The notes under the pieces are model-generated. The model ran no database searches and was not told the DNA's origin. It saw only the letters and a list, made by a program, of their open reading frames with translations. The translations under genes were made by a program, and so were the position numbers. A stretch of DNA of 64,000 nucleotides from Lentzea tibetensis (GTDB lineage: Bacteria; Actinomycetota; Actinomycetes; Mycobacteriales; Pseudonocardiaceae), in contig NZ_VOBR01000008.1 in the NCBI RefSeq assembly GCF_007845675.1, positions 186,001 to 250,000 of the forward strand, written 5' to 3'. Shown here piece by piece: positions 24,099-32,860 of the stretch. Numbering within the stretch: position 1 is the stretch's first letter; each line of letters opens with the position of its first letter.

Positions 24099-25304
24099 TC
24101 ACGCGACAAGTTCGGTCGCCGCGACCGGCCTGATGTCGCCGGGGCGCAGGGAAGTGCCGCGCAGGCACAGTTCCCGCGCGGCCGGTCGGTGGCCGGTGAG
24201 AATCCATTTCACGAGCGCCGCGAGCTGGTGCGCGATGAGCGGCGGAACCGCGTCGCCGACGTGCCGGTAGGCGTTGCCGAGTATCGAAACGTCGAACTTG
24301 AACGAACGCGGAAATCCCTGGAGAAGTGCCATTTCCCGGACCGTGCACAGGCGGTTCTGCACGGGGTGCGCGTACCGGCCGTTGCCGACGTGCGCGCATT
24401 CGCGCTTGATCGTGCGCGCGGGCTCGTCCCACCACATCCGCCCGTAGACGTCGGGGTGCGAACCCCACCGCCCGGCTTCGACGATCTTGAGCTGGGCGGG
24501 GTTGAGCAGCTGCTCGGTGTCCGGTGACCGGAGCAGGTCCGCCCACGAGCCGCCGTCCGCGGGGATCGCGCGCATGCGGTCCATCGTGCGGTCCTGGGTG
24601 AACCGCGGTGACACGTGGATCGGGTCTTCCGCGTGCGCCTCGCCCGCCTCGATCACGGGCAGCTTGCTGATCGCGCGGCGCACGGTGACCGCGTTCTCGC
24701 GGATCTCCCTGCCGTCCCACAGGTCTTCCATCGTGAGCAGCGGCAACCCGGTGTCGACGGCGACCATCAGCGACCGCTCGCGCAGCTGCGGCAGCCCGAA
24801 GCGGGAGAACATGTGCGTGTCGCCGCGCACCTGGTAGCCGATGCGGGTCAGCTCGTCCGCGAGCCGCTCGAAGTGGTGCCGCTGCTTGCCCTTGACGAGC
24901 TCGCGCGCGTTCTCCAGCAGCACGACCTTGGGCCGCAGCTCCTCTGCGTAGACGGCGATGCGCCCGACGAGCGAGTTGCGCGGGTCGTCGCGCAGGTGGT
25001 TGGCCGCGGTGATGCGGCTGAAGCCGGAGCACGGCGGGCACGCGAGCAGCACGTCGAGCTGGCCTCTGCGCAGGCCCCACACCTCGCGCAGGGCGGACGG
25101 CGACACGGTCGCGAGGTCGACCTCGAGCGGGTTGATCCCGATGTTCGCGTGGTAGGTGTCGTTGCAGCGCAAGGAGCCCAGTCGCGACGACGGCTTCCCG
25201 ATCTGCGCATCGGCGGCCCCGACCACGCGGAAGTCCCGGTGGGCGTGGAAGCCGTAGCTCATGCCGCCGGCTCCCGAGAAGATGTCGGCCACCGTGTAGG
25301 ACAC
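24099..25304 (-). CDS. Orphan DNA (cytosine-5)-methyltransferase
   Basis: A 401-aa m5C methyltransferase. Motif I is DIFSGAGGMS, motif IV carries the catalytic cysteine in CPPCSGFS (C92), motif VI is ENAREL, motif VIII QLRERS, motif IX REMALLQGFP and motif X VGDAVPPLIA. The start at GTG 25304 is favoured because TACGAT lies 6 nt upstream, as for a leaderless transcript; GTG 25343 would add 13 residues. No restriction endonuclease is adjacent, so it may act in regulation or self-protection. Target sequence unknown. Confidence 0.9.
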   Translation of the reverse strand: MSYTVADIFSGAGGMSYGFHAHRDFRVVGAADAQIGKPSSRLGSLRCNDTYHANIGINPLEVDLATVSPSALREVWGLRRGQLDVLLACPPCSGFSRITAANHLRDDPRNSLVGRIAVYAEELRPKVVLLENARELVKGKQRHHFERLADELTRIGYQVRGDTHMFSRFGLPQLRERSLMVAVDTGLPLLTMEDLWDGREIRENAVTVRRAISKLPVIEAGEAHAEDPIHVSPRFTQDRTMDRMRAIPADGGSWADLLRSPDTEQLLNPAQLKIVEAGRWGSHPDVYGRMWWDEPARTIKRECAHVGNGRYAHPVQNRLCTVREMALLQGFPRSFKFDVSILGNAYRHVGDAVPPLIAHQLAALVKWILTGHRPAARELCLRGTSLRPGDIRPVAATELVA

Positions 25305-25366
25305 GGCTTGATCGTACGGCTGCGCCAACCGGGCGAAGACCACGACATCCCGTAGCGTTCTCGCGC

Positions 25367-26173
25367 ATGGAGCTGCCGCGTGCGTGGCAACGGCCTGATC
25401 CGTTGCGTGGACTCGACAGGATTCCCTGGCACGAACTCTCCGACGGGCGTGGAAGTGCCGAGGGAGTCGACCGCTTGCTGCGCGCGCTCGTCGCCTCCGC
25501 GCGCGACGAGCGCGAACGCGCGCTGGTCTCGTTGTCGGACAGACTCCTGACCGACGACACGGTGTCCGAGGCCAGCGCCTACGCCGTGCCGTTCCTGGTC
25601 GAGCTCGGTGCCTCGTACAAGGTCGCGGCCCACGTCCGCGACCGCGTGGTCTTCCTGCTGGCCGCGCTCGCGTTGGCGGGCAAGGGCTTCACCGAGGACG
25701 GCAAGCGCACCCGCCGCCGCTGGAACTCCGCGGGCCGCGAGCTCCCGCGCACCGCGCCCGACTGGATCACCCAGACCCGGCACGCCGTGGCCGTCGGGGC
25801 ACCCAAGATCTTCGAGGCGCTGGCGCAGGAACGCGTCGGGTGCGTGGTCGCGCTGGCGTGCGCGGTGGCCGACCGGTGCCCCGAGTACGTCGAGGCGCTG
25901 ATGAGCGACATCGCCAACGAGTGCGACCAGACCGACACCATGCTGCGCGAGTCCGCCGACATCGCCCTGCACCTGCTGCAGAAGCAGGACACACCCGACC
26001 TGCTGGTGCGCGGGCTGGCTCAGGGGCACCCGGACGTGCTGCGGGAGTACGAGACCAACGCCCGGCCCGCTCACCAGCCTCGCGAGATCACCGTCGCCCA
26101 GATCGGCTACCGGTTCGCCCTCATCTCCGCGTACGGCGACGAGGAACTCGAGATGCCGTCGGGGCCACCCTGA
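25367..26173 (+). CDS. Helical-repeat hypothetical protein divergent from the methyltransferase
   Basis: A 268-aa cytoplasmic protein that is almost entirely helical (VDRLLRALVASARDERERAL, YAVPFLVELGA, DRVVFLLAALALAG), in the manner of HEAT/ARM-type repeats. It is divergent from the cytosine methyltransferase with only 62 bp between the two chosen starts, so they share a control region. Similar helical-repeat proteins are frequent orphans in actinobacteria. No catalytic motif seen; functional link to the methyltransferase unproven. Confidence 0.65.
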   Translation: MELPRAWQRPDPLRGLDRIPWHELSDGRGSAEGVDRLLRALVASARDERERALVSLSDRLLTDDTVSEASAYAVPFLVELGASYKVAAHVRDRVVFLLAALALAGKGFTEDGKRTRRRWNSAGRELPRTAPDWITQTRHAVAVGAPKIFEALAQERVGCVVALACAVADRCPEYVEALMSDIANECDQTDTMLRESADIALHLLQKQDTPDLLVRGLAQGHPDVLREYETNARPAHQPREITVAQIGYRFALISAYGDEELEMPSGPP

Positions 26174-26200
26174 CGAAGGTGGCCCCGGCGGGCACAGCAG

Positions 26201-27628
26201 CTAGGCGATGACCGCCTCGGACTGCATCGACTCCTCGGACTGCATGTCCTCGACCGCGAGAGCGGGCTCCAGCGGGCCGAGGCCCGTGCCCCACTCCTGG
26301 TCGGCCAGCGCGAAGGCGGCGACGGTGAGCGACACGACCGGGCGTCCGATCTCGACGGTCTCCCGGTGCAGGTCGAGCTCCAGCCGCCCGCCGATGGGCG
26401 ACGGGCTCAGCCGCAGCGTGGCGTGCGACGGCTCATCGCCGTGCGCGAACCGGCAGTTCCACCCGTTGAACACGACGCGCCGCTCGACCTGCTCGGTCGG
26501 CTGGATCGCGCGCACGTTGGCGCCGACGGACCCGGCGCGCACGTGGTCGGCGGACTGCAGCAGCAGGTCCTCGAACTCCATGGACGTGATGCCGAGATCC
26601 CAGCCCGCCACCAGGGCGACCTGGACCAGCGCGAGCGGGAGCTGCGGCTGGGCGTCCTCGAAGCACACCATCGCGCCGCCGTAGCGGGTGTTGATCTCGG
26701 TCGGCAGGAAGCCGTCCTCGGTGGCGATGCCGTCGAGCGTGAACGTGCCGCGGTAGTCGACCGTCTCGCGCAGCCGCTCGCCGACGCGGCGGGCCAGGTT
26801 GCGCATCTCGTCGCGGATCCAGACGGGCGGGTCGTAGTACGACGCGCAGCCCGCGTAGAGGAACCGGGCCGAGTTCTGGCGGCGCGGCACGACCATCTCG
26901 ATCGGACGGAGCACCGCGGTGCCGTCCGGGAAGACGACGCCGTGCACGCTGACCGGGATGCCTTCCAGGAACGGCATCACGCGGACCTGCTCGCACTTCG
27001 GCTCGAGCACGGCGAAGGCGTCGCGCGCCTCCTCCGGCGAGCGCACCCGGCGGACGAAGTTCGCGCCGCCGTTGATCGCGGGGCCGTCGCCGGACCACAC
27101 GACGCCAGCGCCGCGGTCGAGCAGCTCGGAGGCCGCCCACAGGTGCTCGAAGTCGAGGTCGAACACCATCGCGGGCGCGCGCGGGGCGGACAGCTCGTCC
27201 CACAGCGCGTCGATGGTGGTCTTGTTCTCCAGCTCGACCCAGTCGGCGCGGCGGTGGTTGAGCACCGGCCTGCCCTGGAACGACGGGATCTCGTTGTACG
27301 GCGTGCTGATCACGACCGCTTCGCTGTCCGGGTCGAAGTCGCGCAGGATCGCGCGCACCTCGGGCGCCGGCTTGCTCAGCAGCTTGCCCAGCCTGCGCTG
27401 CTCGATCGCGACGAACCCGCCCTTGATGCCCAGCGACACCCAGCGGGCGATGTCGGAATCATGCAGCGGCGCGTGATCATCGGTATCGAGCACGAGGGTA
27501 TGGCGAGCGCCGAGCGCATGGAGTTCATGCGCGCGCTTCGCCAACCGCGTACCGCCGGCCAGCACGACCAGCCGATCTCCGAACAACCTGCCGAGGCGCT
27601 CGTTGAGCGCTGCGAGAACATGATTCAT
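26201..27628 (-). CDS. ATP-grasp family ligase
   Basis: A 475-aa protein. A Rossmann-like N-terminal part (VVLAGGTRLAKRAHEL) precedes an ATP-grasp domain with nucleotide and metal-site landmarks ARAPAMVFDLDFEH, GDGPAINGGANFVRRV, PFLEGIPVSVHGVVFPDG and the late FLPTEINTRYGGAM. ATP-grasp enzymes join a carboxylate to an amine or thiol through an acyl-phosphate. The C-terminus ends in a doubled MQSEES/MQSEAV peptide. The substrate is unknown; a peptide or amino-acid ligase is a reasonable guess. A small gene at 27807 lies upstream on the same strand. Confidence 0.7.
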   Translation of the reverse strand: MNHVLAALNERLGRLFGDRLVVLAGGTRLAKRAHELHALGARHTLVLDTDDHAPLHDSDIARWVSLGIKGGFVAIEQRRLGKLLSKPAPEVRAILRDFDPDSEAVVISTPYNEIPSFQGRPVLNHRRADWVELENKTTIDALWDELSAPRAPAMVFDLDFEHLWAASELLDRGAGVVWSGDGPAINGGANFVRRVRSPEEARDAFAVLEPKCEQVRVMPFLEGIPVSVHGVVFPDGTAVLRPIEMVVPRRQNSARFLYAGCASYYDPPVWIRDEMRNLARRVGERLRETVDYRGTFTLDGIATEDGFLPTEINTRYGGAMVCFEDAQPQLPLALVQVALVAGWDLGITSMEFEDLLLQSADHVRAGSVGANVRAIQPTEQVERRVVFNGWNCRFAHGDEPSHATLRLSPSPIGGRLELDLHRETVEIGRPVVSLTVAAFALADQEWGTGLGPLEPALAVEDMQSEESMQSEAVIA

Positions 27629-27806
27629 CGCCGAGAACCCGCTTTGTGAGAAGCGATGGATGTGTCCGGCGAGCGCCGGGTGACGCGTAGCGTAGATGCA
27701 CCCGGTATGTGCGGCGAAGCACGGTCCGGCAACGGCCGGATGAAGGTTGTTGCGAGCCGGTCGATCTTCGGCTTGTCGGGCCCCGGCGAGGGGTTCGGTG
27801 CGGCGC

Positions 27807-28034
27807 CTACTGGCGCGCGGCGTCCCTCAGAACCTGGTCGACCCTGCTGAGGAACGAGCGAGGAGTCGTGACGGCGGGCGCGGGCAGCTCGGGGAGCTGA
27901 ACCTCAGGCGCGGGCGCGGCACCGACGATGTCTGCGACGTTGCGGAGGAACTCCTGACGCTTGTACTCGTGCACGGCGTGGTCGTGCAGGAGGCCTGCGA
28001 TGCTTGTGTGCACAGCGCGGTGGGGGTAACTCAC
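27807..28034 (-). CDS. Small hypothetical protein
   Basis: A 75-aa reading frame from GTG 28034 with natural protein texture: a His-rich start (YPHRAVHTSIAGLLHDHAVH), an EYKRQEFLRNVADIVGA helix, a Pro/Ala/Glu linker and a SFLSRVDQVLRDAARQ end. No ribosome-binding site is evident; the start may be leaderless. It is transcribed toward the ATP-grasp gene and divergent from the epimerase. Short length leaves real doubt. Confidence 0.5.
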   Translation of the reverse strand: MSYPHRAVHTSIAGLLHDHAVHEYKRQEFLRNVADIVGAAPAPEVQLPELPAPAVTTPRSFLSRVDQVLRDAARQ

Positions 28035-28079
28035 TCGTGTGTTATCGGCGTAGTTCCCGTCCACCTTTAGGGTCAACTT

Positions 28080-28934
28080 GTGCGAGTTCTCGTGACGGGC
28101 GCCACTGGGTACGTCGGCCGAGCAGTCGTCCCTGAGCTGCGGTTTCGCGGCTGGGACGTGATCTGCCCTGCTCAGCGGCTGCACGAGCCCTTCGACGCGA
28201 CCGGTGTCGACGCGGTGGTCCACCTGGCCGCACTCGGCAACGTGCGGGAGTCGTTCCAGCAGCCGCTGCGCTACTACGAGGTCAACGTCGGGGGCACGCT
28301 GAACCTGCTCTCCGCGCTCGACGGGCACCGGGTCGTGCTGGCGTCGACGGCGGGTGTTTACGGTGCGCCCCTTGATCAACCGATCACCGAGGACTGCCCG
28401 CGCGCACCCTCGTCGCCCTACGCCGCGTCGAAGGCGGCGGCCGAGGACCTGCTCGCCTGGACGGCTGCTTCCGGCCGGATCGGGGGGACGGTGCTGCGGC
28501 TCTTCAACGCGGCCGGTGGAGGCGACACGGACACCAGTCGGGTGATCACCCGACTGGTGGGTGCGGCCGCCGGGGAGGTCCCCGGATTCGAGGTGTTCGG
28601 CGACGGGTCGGCAGTGCGGGACTTCGTGCACGTGCGCGACATCGCGAGCGCCGTGGCGATCGCGCTGGAGAACTGCGAGGTGGGCGAGTCGGCCGTCTAC
28701 AACGTCGGCGCGTGCGCGGCGTCCGTCAACGACGTCCTGGCGGCCGTGGAGCGCGTCACCGGGCGGGCGGTGGACGTCACGCGGCGGCCCGCGCACCCCG
28801 GCGAGGTGCGCGAGCTGCGCGCGGACACGTCACGGCTGCGCGCGCTCGGCTGGAAGCCGGAGCACTCGACGCTGGACGAGATCGTCAGCGACCAGTGGCT
28901 CGCTTCGGCACCGGGATCCGGTCGAGGTCGCTAG
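28080..28934 (+). CDS. NAD-dependent epimerase/dehydratase (UDP-glucose 4-epimerase-like)
   Basis: A 284-aa extended SDR. The cofactor loop is [15 protein letters not shown], followed by [13 protein letters not shown]. The catalytic Tyr-Lys is in [14 protein letters not shown], and the sugar-nucleotide half has [13 protein letters not shown] and [15 protein letters not shown]. Family members epimerise or dehydrate nucleotide sugars. The GTG start is at 28080. Its last 50 bp overlap the 3' end of the ribonuclease Z gene on the other strand. Confidence 0.88.
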   Translation: MRVLVTGATGYVGRAVVPELRFRGWDVICPAQRLHEPFDATGVDAVVHLAALGNVRESFQQPLRYYEVNVGGTLNLLSALDGHRVVLASTAGVYGAPLDQPITEDCPRAPSSPYAASKAAAEDLLAWTAASGRIGGTVLRLFNAAGGGDTDTSRVITRLVGAAAGEVPGFEVFGDGSAVRDFVHVRDIASAVAIALENCEVGESAVYNVGACAASVNDVLAAVERVTGRAVDVTRRPAHPGEVRELRADTSRLRALGWKPEHSTLDEIVSDQWLASAPGSGRGR

Positions 28935-29796
28935 CGACGACGACGTCGCCGTCGAACACCGCCTTGGCCTCCGCGTAGAACTCCTTGGGGTCGTCGTAGC
29001 GCTGGGAGAAGTGGGTCAGCACGAGCGTGCGCACCCGGCTCTCCTGCGCGACGCGCGCCGCCTGCTTCGCCGTGAGGTGGCCGTGGTCGCCCGCGAGCTG
29101 CACGTCCCGGTCGAGGTAGGTCGACTCGATCACGAGCAGGTCGGCGTGGTCGGCGAGCTCGTAGACGCCGTCGCACAGCCGCGTGTCCATGACGAACGCG
29201 AACTTCTGCCCCGGCCTCGGCTCGCTGACCTCCTCCAGCGTCACGCCGTCCAGCACGCCGTCGCGTTGCAGGACCGACACCTGCCTGCCGGAGATGCCGC
29301 GCGCCTTGAGCTCATCCGGGAGGATGCGCCTGCCGTCCGGTTCGACGAGCCGGTAGCCGAAGCTCTCGATGCCGTGGTCGAGCCGGTGCGCCTCGAGCGT
29401 GCCGAACCTGCCGGTCGCGATCACGCCGCTGCTCTCGACGGGCTCCTCCTTGATGTCCACCGCGTCGTAGAACGCGCTGGCGTAGCGGAGGCGTTCGAAG
29501 AAGTGGCTGCCGGACTTCGGGAAGTGCGCGTGGACGGTGTGCTGGACCTTGTCCAGGCTCAGCCGCTGCACGATGCCGGGCACGCCGAGGCAGTGGTCGC
29601 CGTGGAAGTGCGTGATGCACAGCCGGGTGATGTCGCTCGCGGCCGCGCCGCTGCGCAGGAGCTGGCGCTGCGACCCGTCACCGGGGTCGAACAAGAAGCC
29701 CTCGCCGTCCCAGCGCAGCAGGTAGCCGTTGTGGTTGCGGCTGCGCGTCGGCACCTGGCTCGAGGTGCCGAGGACGATCAGTTCCCGGACTGTCAC
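28885..29796 (-). CDS. rnz: Ribonuclease Z
   Basis: A 303-aa metallo-beta-lactamase-fold endonuclease that removes tRNA 3' trailers. The metal-binding signature is THFHGDH (H63, H65, D67, H68), with later VMDTRLCDG and [10 protein letters not shown] and the exosite-like insertion region. This maturation route matters for tRNAs without an encoded CCA, such as tRNA-Ser(CGA) here. The 3' end overlaps the epimerase gene tail to tail by 50 bp, with no room for a terminator. Confidence 0.93.
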   Translation of the reverse strand: MTVRELIVLGTSSQVPTRSRNHNGYLLRWDGEGFLFDPGDGSQRQLLRSGAAASDITRLCITHFHGDHCLGVPGIVQRLSLDKVQHTVHAHFPKSGSHFFERLRYASAFYDAVDIKEEPVESSGVIATGRFGTLEAHRLDHGIESFGYRLVEPDGRRILPDELKARGISGRQVSVLQRDGVLDGVTLEEVSEPRPGQKFAFVMDTRLCDGVYELADHADLLVIESTYLDRDVQLAGDHGHLTAKQAARVAQESRVRTLVLTHFSQRYDDPKEFYAEAKAVFDGDVVVASDLDRIPVPKRATGR

Positions 29797-29819
29797 TCTT
29801 GAACGTTAACGTCTGGCCC

Positions 29820-30635
29820 ATGGAGAGCGTGCGGTTGGCGGGTTCGTGGCCGGTGGAGAACGCGGCGGCGGCCGTGGTGTCCTCGTCGGGCTCGGTCTTG
29901 GGGTCGTTCGGCGACCAGTCGCGGGTGTTCCGGCTCGCATCGGTGACGAAGCTGCTCACCTCGTACGCGGTGCTCGTCGCCGTCGAGGAGGGCGCCGTCG
30001 AGTGGGACCAGCCGGCCGGCCCGCCCGGATCGACCCTGCGCCACCTCATCTCGCACACGTCCGGGCTCGCGTTCGACTCGTCGTCGGTCCAGGCCGAGCC
30101 GGGCACCCGGCGGATCTACTCCAACGCCGGGTTCGAGGTGATGGCGTCGTTCGTCGAGTCGGCGTGCGAGATCAAGTTCGCCTCCTACCTCGACGAGGCC
30201 GTGTTCCAGCCGCTCGGGATGACGTCGACGCGGCTGGAGGGCAGCCCCGCGGCCGGAGCGGTGTCGTCGGTGGCGGACCTGGCGCTGTTCGCGGCCGAGC
30301 TGCAGGCACCGCGGCTCGTGTCCGCCGAGCTGGTGCTGGAAGCGTCCTCCGTCGTTCTTCCAGGGCTCTCCGGTGTGCTGCCGGGGTACGGGCACCAGCG
30401 GCCGAACGACTGGGGGCTGGGGTTCGAGATTCGATCGTCGAAGTCGCCGCACTGGACCGGGACCGGCAACTCGCCCCGGACGTTCGGCCACTTCGGGCAG
30501 ACCGGGACGTTCCTGTGGGTGGATCCGGAGGCGGGGGTGGCGTGCGTGGCGTTGACCGACCGGGCGTTCGGCCCGTGGGCCGTCTCCGCGTGGACCCCGT
30601 TTTCCGACGCCGTGCTGGAGGAACTTCGTGCGTGA
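29820..30635 (+). CDS. Serine hydrolase of the beta-lactamase/class C fold
   Basis: A 271-aa protein. The nucleophile motif SVTK (FRLASVTKLLTSYAVL) and the second motif YSN (RIYSNAGFEV) are present, with HTSG before and the FGHFGQTGTFLWVDP third element. No signal peptide, so probably cytoplasmic, unlike secreted penicillin-binding proteins. ATG 29820 is preferred to TTG 29799, which would leave no space for the divergent rnz promoter. Its stop overlaps the start of the aminotransferase gene, so they form an operon. Confidence 0.85.
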   Translation: MESVRLAGSWPVENAAAAVVSSSGSVLGSFGDQSRVFRLASVTKLLTSYAVLVAVEEGAVEWDQPAGPPGSTLRHLISHTSGLAFDSSSVQAEPGTRRIYSNAGFEVMASFVESACEIKFASYLDEAVFQPLGMTSTRLEGSPAAGAVSSVADLALFAAELQAPRLVSAELVLEASSVVLPGLSGVLPGYGHQRPNDWGLGFEIRSSKSPHWTGTGNSPRTFGHFGQTGTFLWVDPEAGVACVALTDRAFGPWAVSAWTPFSDAVLEELRA

Positions 30636-31335
30636 GACCACTGTCACCGACCTGTTGGCCAACTACGGCCACTTCACGTCCATGCAGGTCCGCGACCTGC
30701 GCGTGCGCGGGCTGTCGTTGCACTGGGAGCGGTTGAGGTCCGCAACGCAGGAGTTGTACGGCGTCCCGCTGCCGGACGATCTGCCCGCGCGTGTGCTGGC
30801 GGCGCTGGGCGCACGCCGGGACGCGACCGTGCGGATCACCGTGGTGGGCGTGGAGCCGACGCTCGTCGTGTCGCTGCGCGACCCGAACCCCGGCCGCGGG
30901 GCGCGGCGGCTGCTGAGCGTCGACTACGTGCGGCCGGTGCCGCACATCAAGCACGTCGGCACGTTCGCACAGACCCACTTCGGCAACGTGGCCGTTCAGG
31001 CGGGTTTCGACGACGCGCTGCTGGTGGCGCCGGACGGGCTGGTCACCGAGACGACGATCGCGAACGTCGGTTTCTTCGACGGGTCGGACGTGGTGTGGCC
31101 GTCGGCTCCTCAACTGCACGGCACGACGATGCAGCTGCTGGAGTCCTTGGTGCCGTCACGGCGCCAGGAAGTGCGGCTGGCGGACGTCGGCTCGTTCTCC
31201 GGCGCTTTCGTGACGAATTCGGCCGGCGTTTCGCCGGTGACCGCGATCAACGGGCACGAGTTCGCGGTCGACGAGCACCAGGTGAAAGCACTCGTCGACG
31301 CGTACGAATCGGTTCCGTGGGACTCGATCGGCTAG
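30628..31335 (+). CDS. PLP-dependent class IV aminotransferase family protein
   Basis: A 235-aa protein with fold type IV signatures. The PLP lysine is in PHIKHVGTF (K108). DDALLVAPDGLVTETTIANVGFF matches the conserved E-TT-N cofactor-binding segment. Members include branched-chain aminotransferases and aminodeoxychorismate lyase; the short N-terminal domain leans toward the lyase-like group, but substrate is not readable. GTG 30628 lies inside the last codons of the serine hydrolase gene, so the two are coupled. Confidence 0.85.
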   Translation: MRETTVTDLLANYGHFTSMQVRDLRVRGLSLHWERLRSATQELYGVPLPDDLPARVLAALGARRDATVRITVVGVEPTLVVSLRDPNPGRGARRLLSVDYVRPVPHIKHVGTFAQTHFGNVAVQAGFDDALLVAPDGLVTETTIANVGFFDGSDVVWPSAPQLHGTTMQLLESLVPSRRQEVRLADVGSFSGAFVTNSAGVSPVTAINGHEFAVDEHQVKALVDAYESVPWDSIG

Positions 31336-31619
31336 ATGAAGTCCCAGGTGACCTTGATCCGACCTTTGGCGCGCGGCGCGAGCTTGTCGAACGCAGCCGG
31401 CGACAGGTCGATGTCACCCGACAAGCACGTCACGCACAGGGTGGCGACCGTGGCGGTCGTCGTGGCGCCGTTTTCCCCGGTGACCTGGATCTCGTCACCG
31501 CCGTGAGCACCACCGAGGAACTGCAGCAACGACACCCCGGCCACCAGATCGGCGTCCGCGTGCGTTTCACCGCACACTCCCAAGCCGGGGAAGTAGACCC
31601 AGGCGCTGCCGTTGAACAA
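31332..31619 (-). CDS. Signal-less DPBB (papain-inhibitor/expansin-like) protein, probably truncated
   Basis: A 95-aa frame from a TTG start. The sequence GSAWVYFPGLGVCGETHADADLV, shown here only by its ends GSAWVY and DADLV, and the end GDIDLSPAAFDKLAP ... GRIKVTWDF fit the double-psi beta-barrel of Streptomyces papain inhibitor and related secreted proteins. There is no signal peptide, and an upstream in-frame TAA blocks extension. One of the usual disulfide cysteines is also lacking (GGAHGGDEI in place of a Cys-containing strand). Likely a 5'-truncated remnant, or an intracellular variant. Confidence 0.6.
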   Translation of the reverse strand: MFNGSAWVYFPGLGVCGETHADADLVAGVSLLQFLGGAHGGDEIQVTGENGATTTATVATLCVTCLSGDIDLSPAAFDKLAPRAKGRIKVTWDFI

Positions 31620-31674
31620 TGCCCGAGATTAGACATGCCGTTGAGATCAAAACAACCCGTGAATTTTGTGAGAC

Positions 31675-32019
31675 TCACTCAACATTTCGCTCGGCGAGCT
31701 GAATGGCGAGCGCGCGGAGGACTTCCTTGACATCCACGTCTGGGCAGTCGTTCTCGTAGGCCTGCACGACACCGCGGAACGCGAACATGAACCCGGCGGT
31801 GAACCAGGCGAACTGCGAGAGCACCTGATCGAGTGCCTGCTTCACGACCTCTTCGGTGCCCGGCGCGGGCGGTTCGCCGAGCGCGACCTCGTAGCTGAAC
31901 ACGCCCTGCTGCAGAACCTTGAGGGCGGCGCGCAGGTCGTCTCCCGCCTCAGCCGCCTCGTGGTCGTACGTGAGCATCAGTACGCCGAGCGCCCGCTGCA
32001 TGATCTCCACCTTGTCCAC
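31675..32019 (-). CDS. Conserved-looking hypothetical helical protein
   Basis: A 114-aa acidic helical protein starting at GTG 32019 (VEIMQRALGVLMLTYDHEA ...). It has a mildly hydrophobic segment, FAWFTAGFMFAFRG, near residue 75, too polar for a firm membrane call. It ends 55 bp before the DPBB remnant on the same strand. I do not recognise the family. No signal peptide. Confidence 0.6.
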   Translation of the reverse strand: MDKVEIMQRALGVLMLTYDHEAAEAGDDLRAALKVLQQGVFSYEVALGEPPAPGTEEVVKQALDQVLSQFAWFTAGFMFAFRGVVQAYENDCPDVDVKEVLRALAIQLAERNVE

Positions 32020-32316
32020 GGGGAGATCCTGGCCGCCGAGTGCGCCGCAGTCCAGCCGGGTCGTACGGAAACAAATAAATCCTGCATGGCCGAGTACGCA
32101 TAAATGGATTCACACGTCCGGGTGACGGAACAGTTGTTGAAACTCCCTTGCGCGCGACTACCACATAGTGGGCGCGTCTCATTCCACGTCGCGGAGCGTA
32201 TATCTCAATTGGATGTTATCAATCCGTTTCAGCCAGTTCAGCGATCGACGTGACCTGCGGATTCACCAGAGGATTGCCTTGTCGTTGTCAGACAATTCCC
32301 CTCCCTGGAGTTAGTT
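32020..32316. other. AT-richer intergenic region with divergent promoters
   Basis: About 300 bp, clearly lower in GC than its surroundings (AAATAAATCC near 32070, ATAAATGG near 32100, TATCTCAATTGGATG near 32200), holding no convincing gene. It must contain the promoters of the genes at 32019 (leftward) and 32317 (rightward). Confidence 0.5.
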
Positions 32317-32739
32317 GTGCGTAACACCGTCGCCCGCATCGCCAAGCCCGCCGTCATCGCCCTCGCAGGCGCGGCCGCGATGCTCTCCGTCGGCACCCAG
32401 GCGTCCGCCGCGGAGACCCACGAGGCGCCCCGAGTGCCCGGCGAGGTCCTCGACGCGGTCGGTCAGGTGCCCGGCAAGATCGCTGCCGTGCCCGTGAACG
32501 TCGCCAAGGTCCCGCTGGCCGCCGCCAGCACCGTCGCCGAGGTCGCCACCAACGCCCCGGTCGCGGGCTCCGTCGTCGCCGGCGCCCCCGTCGTCGGCGC
32601 GATGGCCGAGAACCACGAGTCGATCGGCGAGGCCGTCGGCCGCGTCCCCGGCAAGGTCGTCGATGTCCCCCTGGCCGTGGCCAACGTGCCGCTCACGGCC
32701 GCGGGCGTCGTGGCCGGCAACCTCCCGGTCGGCCACTGA
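32317..32739 (+). CDS. Small secreted protein with an internal duplication
   Basis: A 140-aa precursor with a Sec signal ending near QASAA (residue 32). The mature part has two copies of a Val/Pro unit: VGQVPGKIAAVPVNVAKVPL (about residues 50-69) and VGRVPGKVVDVPLAVANVPL (about 108-127). These are separated by a hydrophobic Ala/Val linker. It has no cysteine and no wall anchor. The start is GTG 32317 with CTGGAG upstream. The amphipathic Val-Pro repeats suggest a surface-active or cell-wall protein, but no family is recognised. Confidence 0.75.
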   Translation: MRNTVARIAKPAVIALAGAAAMLSVGTQASAAETHEAPRVPGEVLDAVGQVPGKIAAVPVNVAKVPLAAASTVAEVATNAPVAGSVVAGAPVVGAMAENHESIGEAVGRVPGKVVDVPLAVANVPLTAAGVVAGNLPVGH

Positions 32740-32747
32740 ACGGCGGG

Positions 32748-32777
32748 ACGGGGGCGGCAACGGAGCGCCGCCCCCGT
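32748..32777. terminator. 11-bp GC-rich hairpin terminator
   Basis: ACGGGGGCGGC (32748-32758) pairs with 32767-32777 across an 8-nt loop, 9 bp after the stop of the secreted-protein gene. Confidence 0.8.
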
Positions 32778-32860
32778 TCAGCCCCCGTCACCGGCACGTG
32801 CTTCGGGGACGTGCCCGGCACGCGGGCGCCCCGCTCCATTCGTCAGGAAACATGACCCAA

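Noticed and set aside
31430-31678. Alternative minus-strand frame with an ATG near 31634 overlapping the DPBB gene
   Set aside because: Its translation loses all DPBB motifs and becomes Arg/Pro/Ser-rich shadow sequence.
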